In this document: piece by piece, positions 57,723 to 64,000 of the stretch
Layout: the number at the start of each line of letters is the position of its first letter
Position numbering within the stretch: position 1 is the first letter of the stretch
NCBI RefSeq assembly: GCF_004770145.1
Contig: NZ_RQFW01000005.1
Span: 434,001-498,000 of the forward strand
Direction of reading: 5' to 3'
Length of the DNA: 64,000 bases
DNA from: Leptospira bourretii
Lineage (GTDB): Bacteria; Spirochaetota; Leptospiria; Leptospirales; Leptospiraceae
The notes under the pieces: generated by a model
The model's input: the letters and a program-made list of their open reading frames with translations, nothing else
Told to the model about the DNA's origin: nothing
The model's database searches: none
Program-made: the position numbers and the translations under genes

Positions 57723-58463
57723 TTAGAGTATTGATTTGAAATCGTTTGTAAATTGATAAACATCACCAGGCCATCTCGCAGATACATAATTTCCATCTAC
57801 CACTGTAAATCCAACCCCTGGGTTTTCTAAACTATCTCTCACGGAGAAACTTCCGCCAGTTTTGAACTGCTCTTTTGATTTTAAAAAACTTGTGACTTCT
57901 GCTTGTACAGTCAGCGGATAAGTTTTGTAATAATTTCCTAACCAAAGTTTCGTAGCGTAGTATGCGAGTAGTTCCTGTTTTTGTAAAAGGGCAGTTGTAT
58001 TTTTTTCATATAAGACAGACTTATTTGTCTTAGGATCAATACTTCTTGCGGCTAGCAATACGCCATGACAAATTGCCGCCACTGGTTTATTCGAATGAAA
58101 AAAATCCACTACTACGTTTTGTAAAATTTTAGATTCTAAGTATTCTTTCATACCTTGGGCATGTCCCCCTGGCAAAAGAATGGCTTGGAATTCTTTTTCT
58201 TTGATTTTAGAATAAGGAATGGGATTCTGAAATTCTTTAGAATTCTCCATTTCCGAATAAGCATCTTTTGCATCTCTGCGTGCCATAAACCCGGATTTCA
58301 AAATTCCGAGTCCCTTTCCAGTTAACATCCGTTCGTCTGCCTTTGCTTTTTTTCCATCGGGTGTGGCAAACTGAAATTTGAAATTTGATTCAGATAATAG
58401 TTTCCATGGAAGGGAGGCTTCACTCGGATCAAAATCAGAACTAGGGATAGGAATTAGAATCAT
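57723..58463 (-). CDS. DJ-1/PfpI (class I glutamine amidotransferase-like) protein
   Basis: A 246-aa protein. EFQAILLPGGHAQGMKEYLE gives the oxyanion region, VAAICHGVLLAARS the nucleophile-elbow Cys, and PGVGFTVVDGNYVSARWPGD the C-terminal core. The length and layout are HchA/Hsp31-like, a group with glyoxalase/deglycase or chaperone activity. It starts 54 nt downstream of the first beta-propeller lipoprotein gene's stop on the same strand and converges on the ODP gene. Confidence 0.88.
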   Translation of the reverse strand: MILIPIPSSDFDPSEASLPWKLLSESNFKFQFATPDGKKAKADERMLTGKGLGILKSGFMARRDAKDAYSEMENSKEFQNPIPYSKIKEKEFQAILLPGGHAQGMKEYLESKILQNVVVDFFHSNKPVAAICHGVLLAARSIDPKTNKSVLYEKNTTALLQKQELLAYYATKLWLGNYYKTYPLTVQAEVTSFLKSKEQFKTGGSFSVRDSLENPGVGFTVVDGNYVSARWPGDVYQFTNDFKSIL

Positions 58464-58517
58464 ATCATTTCCTTAAGGGAGAAATTCCAGTCTTAAGCGA
58501 AAACTTGATTTTGGCCA

Positions 58518-59927
58518 TTATAAAAAAGTCAAATTCCACTGGGGGCCCCCTGCATTGGCAGTCCCCATCGGAGTGAGCTCACCTGTAATTTGGTTGATAC
58601 TAAATTGAAATAAATTATTACCCGTATTAGCAGCTACATAGGCAAAACGTCCCGTAGGATCGATCACCATAAACCTCAAACTATTTCCAGAATAGCCAGA
58701 CACGTTAGACGAGTACGAAATTTTTCCCGAGTTCGGATCTACCGTATAACAAGAAACCACACCTTCGTTGATGTGAACTAAATAAAGAAATTGTCCACTG
58801 GGATGGATTGCTGTGCTATTGGTGCTCATACCATGAAACACAGAATCCACAAATCCCATTTGCCCGAAATTACTATCAAAACTTAATACTGTTACAGCCG
58901 GAAAGGTACCAACGTATAAGTATTTGCCATTGGGATGAGTCGAAACATGACCTGGACCATTATTAGGAAATGTCGGACTGACACCTGCTTGCGATAAACT
59001 TCCGTCGCTATAGTTGATTTGATAAGAAGTAATCTCTGTTACAGAGGGGTTCATATAAAAAATAAAATTTCCATTCCGCGAAATTTGAATTTCTCCACGG
59101 GGCATAGTTAGATAGGAATTTAGAAAAGTAAGAGTACCATTTGGATTGATTGCATAAGCCCGAATGGCTGAAGTGCCTTCGGAGGCTAAATACAAAAACC
59201 TACTATCAGGAGTAGTAACTAAATTTCTTGGATTTGTCCCCGCTGCCACAAAAACAGGCGTATTGGATGTAAGCCCTCCTGTCGTTTGATTGATTAAAAA
59301 TTGGGAGATGGTAGCCCCACCAAAATCACCAGTATATAAAAATTTACCGGCTGGATCGACTCCAATTCCCGTTGGCTGAGAGGTTCCAACTAGAGCAGAA
59401 GAATTGAAAGTCAAGAGTCCAGTAGAATTATCCATTGTTAAAAGCGCTACAGAATTATTGAAATCTAAACTCGTATATACATATCCCGAATAAACGGTAA
59501 TTGCACTTGTGGCACTAGCTCTTCCATCGGCTGCTGTGGCAGTGATCCAAACCTTTCCATTGCTAACACTTTGCACAAGGCCTGTTGGTGATACAGTGGC
59601 AACAGAATCATTGCTACTGGTCCAGTAGAAAGTGGAATCTGTTCTTGCACCGTCTGAATAGTACTGCGCTTCCAGTTGTAAACTGTCCCCTTTGCGAATG
59701 CCAGCCCAAGTAAAGTTGAGTTCGACTGCCTGGTTGGAACTGGCAAGTAAGGCCATAAGACCAAACAACGATTTGGAAGAAGGACCTTTTTCGGGAAAAA
59801 GGATACATTGAACAATTGGATTGAGAAGACAGGCATTGAACGAAAAAAGACAAACCAGCAGGGAAAACGCTCTCAGAAAGTTTGTGCACTTTGGAAATTT
59901 TTTTCGAATCGAACAATTTCTTTTCAT
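58518..59927 (-). CDS. Beta-propeller lipoprotein with Ig-like domain (paralogue 1)
   Basis: A 469-aa protein read from the ATG at 59927; TTG codons just upstream are alternatives. A lipoprotein signal ends in FSFNAC. A bacterial Ig-like (Big_2) domain at about 60-145 contains GIRKGDSLQLEAQYYSDGAR and WTSSNDSVATVSPTGLVQSV. The rest is a seven-blade lactonase-type propeller with blades repeating GVDPAGKFLYTGDF, HPNGKYLYVG and IDPTGRFAYVAANTG. It is outer-surface or periplasmic. It is a tandem paralogue of 60228-61640. Confidence 0.88.
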   Translation of the reverse strand: MKRNCSIRKKFPKCTNFLRAFSLLVCLFSFNACLLNPIVQCILFPEKGPSSKSLFGLMALLASSNQAVELNFTWAGIRKGDSLQLEAQYYSDGARTDSTFYWTSSNDSVATVSPTGLVQSVSNGKVWITATAADGRASATSAITVYSGYVYTSLDFNNSVALLTMDNSTGLLTFNSSALVGTSQPTGIGVDPAGKFLYTGDFGGATISQFLINQTTGGLTSNTPVFVAAGTNPRNLVTTPDSRFLYLASEGTSAIRAYAINPNGTLTFLNSYLTMPRGEIQISRNGNFIFYMNPSVTEITSYQINYSDGSLSQAGVSPTFPNNGPGHVSTHPNGKYLYVGTFPAVTVLSFDSNFGQMGFVDSVFHGMSTNSTAIHPSGQFLYLVHINEGVVSCYTVDPNSGKISYSSNVSGYSGNSLRFMVIDPTGRFAYVAANTGNNLFQFSINQITGELTPMGTANAGGPQWNLTFL

Positions 59928-60019
59928 AGGAACCAACAAACATAAGTAAAGCGGATTTGAAAATTGTCATTCCTAAAATAAGAAGTGGTCGCAAACTGAA
60001 CAGAATTCAAACAAAGTGT

Positions 60020-60079
60020 GCGTCAGGGATTGCAGCGGAAATCGAAGCGAAGTGGTGATTGGAACGGAAAGTCCGGCCG
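60020..60079 (+). repeat. Dispersed structured repeat, copy E (3'-truncated)
   Basis: GCGTCAGGGATTGCAGCGGA and GATTGGAACGGAAAGTCCGG are present, but the spacer and terminal GGCGC are missing; an ODP-gene fragment begins 24 nt later. The loss marks the duplication junction. It lies upstream of paralogue 1. Confidence 0.7.
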
Positions 60080-60102
60080 TTTTTTAAATCCCGTTTGGTA
60101 CT

Positions 60103-60184
60103 GATGTGGAACGGTTTATCAACTGGTTTTTGGAATTAAAAATTGGAAAGGATGCGTTGGAATTGCCGAAAACTTAAAATCGGT
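60103..60184 (+). pseudogene. Duplicated 3' end of the ODP sensor gene
   Basis: About 75 of 82 positions by eye match 57488-57569. The frame remains open: DVERFINWFLELKIGKDALE, then LPKT and a stop, against DVERFINWFSELKIGMDALE in the intact gene. No upstream part of the gene is present. It lies just after the 3' end of paralogue 2 (convergent), the same relation the original would have had to a propeller gene before the DJ-1 gene intervened. Confidence 0.85.
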
Positions 60185-60227
60185 GATTAAACCTTTGGAT
60201 CATTGGCTTTACAATGAATCGCAATGT

Positions 60228-61640
60228 TTATAGAAAGGTTAGGTTCCATTGAGCACTTCCTGGATTCACTGTGCCAATTAAAGTAAGTTCACCGGTGGTT
60301 TGGTTGATACTAAACTGGGATATATTTGGAGTTACATTATCATTATTTGCCACATAAGCGAAACGTCCGGTTGGATCGATGACCATATAACGCAAGTTTG
60401 GCATAAGTCCGGACTGTTTAGAGGAAAGTGAAATTTTCCCCGAAATTGGCTCCACCGTATAACAAGAAATTTCACCTTCGTTGATATGGACTAAATAGAA
60501 AAAATTCCCACTAGGATGGATTGCTGTCCCATTGGTACTCAATCCATGATAAACGGAATCCACAAAACCCATTTGTCCCGTATTGCCATCAAAACTTAGG
60601 ACAGTAACAGTGAGACTCGAAGCAACATATAAATATCTGCCGTTAGGATGGGTCGAAATAAAACCTGATCCTCCATTGGGAAAACTTGGACTAATTCCTA
60701 CTTGTGTTAAACTTCCATCATTATAGTTGATTCGATAAGAAACAATTTCCGTTAAGTTAGGACTGATATAAAAGATAAAATTCCCATTCCGTGAAATTTG
60801 AATCACGTTATGGGGAACAAAAGTTGGATAGGCAAAAAGAAAACTAAGAGTGCCATCGGCATTGATCGCAAAAACACGAATCTCCATATTGCCTTCCGAT
60901 GCAAGGTATAAAAACCTTCCATCGGGAGTGATCACCAAATTTCTCGGTGCCGTTCCCGCAGGATATGTGGGGATAGAATTTGCAGTGAGAACACCCGTAC
61001 TCTGGTTGATTAAAAATTGAGAGAAAGTCCCACTGTATAAGTTTGCCGTAAATAAAAACTTTCCTGTTGGATCGACTCCGATTCCCGTGGGTCCATTACC
61101 AGTTGGATTCGTTCCGACCGAAGATAGGAGACCCGTTGACTGATCCATCGTCAGAAAGCCAACTGTTGAATTTAAATCCATCGTGGTATAAACATACCCC
61201 GTATACACAGTGATATCGGAGCTAGCACTGGTCCTGCCATCGGCTGCTGTGGCAGTGATCCAAACCTTTCCATTGCGAACACTTTGCACAAGTCCTGTAG
61301 ACGATACAGTGGCAACGGAATCATTGCTACTGGTCCAGTAGAAAGTGGAATCTCTTCTTGCACCGTCTGAATAGTACTGCGCTTCCAGTTGTAAACTGTC
61401 CCCTTTGCGAATCCCAGCCCAAGAATGGTTGAGTTCGACTACCTGGTTGGAACTGGCAAGTAAGGCCAAAAGACCAAACCAGGATTTGGAAGAAGGATCT
61501 TTTTCTGGAAAAAGAAGGTTATGAACAATTGGGTTGAGAAGACAAGCATTGAACGAAAAAAGACAAACCAGCAGGGAAAAAACTCTCAGAAAGTTTGTGC
61601 ACTTTGGAAATTTTTTTCGAATCGAACAATTTGTTTTCAT
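60228..61640 (-). CDS. Beta-propeller lipoprotein with Ig-like domain (paralogue 2)
   Basis: A 470-aa protein. Its plan equals paralogue 1: signal ending FSFNAC, Ig-like domain with GIRKGDSLQLEAQYYSDGAR and WTSSNDSVATVSSTGLVQSV, then propeller blades such as GVDPTGKFLFTANL, ITPDGRFLYLASEGN and IDPTGRFAYVANND. The N-terminal 145 residues and the upstream 100 nt are nearly identical to paralogue 1, while the blades have diverged, so the duplicates may have different ligands or be under antigenic diversification. The ATG at 61640 is preferred. Confidence 0.88.
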   Translation of the reverse strand: MKTNCSIRKKFPKCTNFLRVFSLLVCLFSFNACLLNPIVHNLLFPEKDPSSKSWFGLLALLASSNQVVELNHSWAGIRKGDSLQLEAQYYSDGARRDSTFYWTSSNDSVATVSSTGLVQSVRNGKVWITATAADGRTSASSDITVYTGYVYTTMDLNSTVGFLTMDQSTGLLSSVGTNPTGNGPTGIGVDPTGKFLFTANLYSGTFSQFLINQSTGVLTANSIPTYPAGTAPRNLVITPDGRFLYLASEGNMEIRVFAINADGTLSFLFAYPTFVPHNVIQISRNGNFIFYISPNLTEIVSYRINYNDGSLTQVGISPSFPNGGSGFISTHPNGRYLYVASSLTVTVLSFDGNTGQMGFVDSVYHGLSTNGTAIHPSGNFFYLVHINEGEISCYTVEPISGKISLSSKQSGLMPNLRYMVIDPTGRFAYVANNDNVTPNISQFSINQTTGELTLIGTVNPGSAQWNLTFL

Positions 61641-61733
61641 AGAAATCAACAAACATAAGTAAAGCGGATATGAAAATTGTCATTCCTAAAATTAAGAAGT
61701 GATGGCAAACTGAACAGATTTCTAACAAAGTGA

Positions 61734-61835
61734 GCGCCAGGGATTGCAGTGGAAATCGAAGCGAAGCGGAGATTGGAACGGAAAGCCCGGTCGTTGATAG
61801 TAATCGATTTGGATTTAGAAGGAGATTCGAGGCGC
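61734..61835 (+). repeat. Dispersed structured repeat, copy F
   Basis: Terminal GCGCC (61734) and GGCGC (61831-61835). CAGGGATTGCAGTGGAAATC and GATTGGAACGGAAAGCCCGG are the canonical inner halves. It sits upstream of paralogue 2 in the divergent gap before the antiporter gene; the same upstream context (about 100 nt) is shared with copy E. Confidence 0.8.
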
Positions 61836-61939
61836 ACAAAGTGTATACATAAGTGGCAAATTTGTGGAATTGAATGAACATTACGGGTCCAATAAGAGTC
61901 TGAGAAATAACGAAGTGAAAATTATAGAATAGAACGTAT

Positions 61940-63028
61940 ATGACAAATTCAAAAACAATCACATCCAATGACTGGCTCTCCTATACTTCCTTTTTGGTAT
62001 TGGTCTTTGCTATGGTCGCACCCATTGGCGAAGGACTCCTCATCGCATTCGCTGTAGTTTTTTTAGCAGTGGGTATCTCCAGTGCCGTTCACAGCGCTGA
62101 GGTCATTGCGGAACGAGTGGGCCCAGCACTTGGAACTTTGATTTTGGCAATTTCTGTAACAGTGATCGAAGTGGCACTCATTGTCAGCCTTATGAGTAAT
62201 GACACAGCAGACTCACCACAAATTGCAAGGGATACCGTTTTTGCTGCGCTTATGATTGTCACCAACGGAATCATAGGCATCTGTATTTTGTTAGGTGGAT
62301 TAAAGCACAAGGAACTAGGATTCCAATTAGTGGGAACTACTGCTTTGCTTGGAGTTTTGGCAGTACTTTCCACGCTTACATTGATTTTGCCTTTATACAC
62401 AACATCTACAAACAAAGGGACTTATAGTGCAGGACAACTCATGTTTGTATCGCTCGCCTCTCTTGTTTTGTATGGATCCCTTGTATGGTCACAAACAAAA
62501 TCACATAAAAACTTTTTTTCAGCCTCAGAAGGAGAGCTGGCTCCCGTAGTGACCACTCACACAAGACCAAGTCAAAAAAGGGCCATCACTAGTTTTATTT
62601 CTCTTTTATTTTCTCTTTTCGCAGTCGTTGGATTATCAAAAATCCTTAGCCCAACGATTGAAAACACCATTTCTGCATTAGGTGCTCCCAAAGCAGTGGT
62701 AGGGATTGTGATTGCCATTCTTGTTTTGGCTCCAGAAACATTGGCAGCCATGAATGCCGCCAAAATCAATGAACTACAAACGAGTTTGAACTTAGCATTG
62801 GGATCAGGAGCTGCCAGTATTGCCCTAACTATACCGGCGGTTAGCCTTTATTCGTTGTTATTTGATAAACCATTAACCCTTGGGTTAGATACCAAAGGAA
62901 TTGTATTTTTAATGGTAACCTTTCTTGCAGGAAGTTTTACCTTTGGGTCGGGAAGGACCACATCTCTTCATGGACTCATCCATTTAGTGATTATGGCATC
63001 CTTTTTGGCAATTTCACTTATGCCATAG
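61940..63028 (+). CDS. chaA: ChaA-type Ca2+(Na+)/H+ antiporter
   Basis: A 362-aa transporter of the CaCA superfamily with about 11 hydrophobic segments in two halves. The two alpha-repeats show SAVHSAEVIAERVGPALGTL with LAISVTVIEVALIVSLM, and AILVLAPETLAAMNAAKINE with SLNLALGSGAASIALTIP. The conserved acidic residues (the Glu in VTVIEVAL and the Glu in LAPET) are present. It exports Ca2+ or Na+ in exchange for protons at the inner membrane. Confidence 0.93.
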   Translation: MTNSKTITSNDWLSYTSFLVLVFAMVAPIGEGLLIAFAVVFLAVGISSAVHSAEVIAERVGPALGTLILAISVTVIEVALIVSLMSNDTADSPQIARDTVFAALMIVTNGIIGICILLGGLKHKELGFQLVGTTALLGVLAVLSTLTLILPLYTTSTNKGTYSAGQLMFVSLASLVLYGSLVWSQTKSHKNFFSASEGELAPVVTTHTRPSQKRAITSFISLLFSLFAVVGLSKILSPTIENTISALGAPKAVVGIVIAILVLAPETLAAMNAAKINELQTSLNLALGSGAASIALTIPAVSLYSLLFDKPLTLGLDTKGIVFLMVTFLAGSFTFGSGRTTSLHGLIHLVIMASFLAISLMP

Positions 63029-63099
63029 AATTTGGATACAGTTTAGAAGTTAGATTCAAAATCTAACTCCTAAACTCTTCGACTTCTAATGATGATTCG

Positions 63100-64000
63100 T
63101 TAACTACCGCAGACTAGACAACCTTCTTCCATAGAACATGCTTCACCCACAAATTCAGATTCCACCTCTTTTTTGTTAGCTGGCAATGGATTGGAGACAT
63201 TTTCTTTTGTTTTTTGGATTTGTTCTTTTTCGATTGTGAATTGGATGGCCTGCGAAGCAGCTTTGGTTCGTAGATAATACATCCCTGTTTTTAAACCTTG
63301 TTTCCAAGCGTAAAAATGCATGGAGGTGAGTTTGGATACAGTTGGATTTTCCACAAATAAATTTAAGGATTGGGACTGGCAGATAAAAGCACCTCTATCT
63401 CTTGCCATATCAATGAGAGATCTTTGTTTCATTTCCCAAACTGTTTTGTAAATTTCTTTGATGGAATCGGGAATAGAAGGAATGGATTGGATGCTACCAC
63501 CTGCTGCTATGATTTGGTTTTTCATCTCCGAATTCCAAAGCCCTAGTTCGATCAAATCATGTAACAAATGTTTGTTTACAATAATGAATTCTCCACTGAG
63601 GACTCGTCTCGAATAGATATTGGAAGTATAAGGTTCAAAACATTCATTGTTTCCTAAAATTTGGGAAGTAGATGCGGTGGGCATCGGAGCGACGAGGAGA
63701 GAATTCCGTGTTCCATATTGGATCACTTCTTTCCGGAGTGATTCGAAATCCCATCGACCCGTTGGTTTGACATTCCATAGATCAAATTGGAAAATCCCTT
63801 CAGAAAGCGGAGAACCAAGAAAACTTGGATATGTTCCTTCTTCTTTGGCAATGTCTTTACTTGCAGTCATGGCGGCAAAGTAGATGGTTTCAAAAATTTC
63901 AATATTGAGGTTTTTTGCGACTTCACTTTCATAAGGCATACGAAGTAGGATAAAAACATCGGCAAGACCTTGGACACCAATCCCAATGGGACGATGTTTC
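63100..64000 (-). CDS. nrdA: Ribonucleoside-diphosphate reductase large subunit, C-terminal part
   Basis: The reading frame stays open to the window end, so the N-terminal part lies outside. The visible 300 residues show [14 protein letters not shown] at the edge, the barrel segment [40 protein letters not shown], and the mobile C-terminal tail ending EEGCLVCGS, whose Cys pair (CxxC) exchanges disulfides with thioredoxin or glutaredoxin. [14 protein letters not shown] is typical of class Ia enzymes. It makes deoxyribonucleotides; nrdB is not within the window. Confidence 0.96.
   Translation of the reverse strand, partial: KHRPIGIGVQGLADVFILLRMPYESEVAKNLNIEIFETIYFAAMTASKDIAKEEGTYPSFLGSPLSEGIFQFDLWNVKPTGRWDFESLRKEVIQYGTRNSLLVAPMPTASTSQILGNNECFEPYTSNIYSRRVLSGEFIIVNKHLLHDLIELGLWNSEMKNQIIAAGGSIQSIPSIPDSIKEIYKTVWEMKQRSLIDMARDRGAFICQSQSLNLFVENPTVSKLTSMHFYAWKQGLKTGMYYLRTKAASQAIQFTIEKEQIQKTKENVSNPLPANKKEVESEFVGEACSMEEGCLVCGS

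Noticed and set aside
14869..61835. Dispersed repeats as integron attC sites
   Set aside because: The RYYYAAC...GTTRRRY order is absent, and the nearby recombinase lacks the extra domain of integron integrases; genes are not arrayed as single cassettes.
1..64000. CRISPR array or cas genes, rRNA operon, prophage structural genes
   Set aside because: No regularly spaced direct repeats, no Cas motifs, no rRNA segments and no phage capsid or tail genes were seen.

Overview
The window looks like a chromosomal segment of a spirochaete of the genus Leptospira, and a free-living (saprophytic) type seems most likely. The reasons are moderate-to-low GC, frequent TTG/GTG starts with AGGAG-type ribosome sites, many lipoproteins (one in the Leptospira-associated DUF1554 family), several chemoreceptors, and a diiron oxygen-sensor protein of the type described in spirochaete chemotaxis. 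The species cannot be decided from sequence reading alone. Both window edges cut genes: a hybrid histidine kinase on the left and ribonucleotide reductase NrdA on the right.

Layout. 1-6.4 kb: hybrid kinase, then a minus-strand run of chemotaxis and phosphate genes (ABM-like protein, chemoreceptor, PhoU, CheW). 6.4-16.7 kb: housekeeping (a 30-aa AURKAIP1/COX24-type basic protein, mannose-1-P guanylyltransferase, Hfq, MiaA, PdxJ, a CtpA-like protease, NadB) and a tyrosine recombinase. 16.8-20.1 kb: accessory strip with a DUF805 protein, a frameshifted DJ-1/PfpI pseudogene, a DUF2798 protein, a nested inverted repeat, and a His-Arg-Pro tRNA cluster with a stray copy of the tRNA-His 3' end. 20.1-36 kb: mostly core genes (SurE, SppA, permease, CPA1 antiporter, peroxiredoxin, PepA, MFS, a 7TM/PP2C/TPR protein, Ppx/GppA, MreB). 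36-50.5 kb: accessory and poorly characterised genes, including a Sir2-like protein with two unknown small genes, a truncated haemoglobin, a second chemoreceptor, lipoproteins and an HExxH protein. 50.5-54.8 kb: a PutA-like proline dehydrogenase and P5C dehydrogenase facing ornithine aminotransferase; together they would send proline and ornithine to glutamate. 54.8-64 kb: an alpha/beta hydrolase, a degenerate receptor-tip protein with a diiron ODP sensor, a DJ-1-family protein, two tandem beta-propeller lipoproteins, a ChaA-type antiporter and NrdA.

The most interesting signals are three. (1) A dispersed, foldable intergenic element of about 60-110 nt occurs six times. It has compensatory terminal and inner-stem changes, and several copies carry G-N-R-A-type tetraloops. 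(2) A Sir2-like NADase candidate plus two unknown genes lies between two oppositely oriented copies of that element, which is a candidate defence cassette. (3) A soluble receptor-tip-like protein with an eroded CheA/CheW-contact tip is coupled to a diiron oxygen-sensor protein, and the 3' end of the sensor gene is duplicated about 2.6 kb away beside tandem lipoprotein paralogues.
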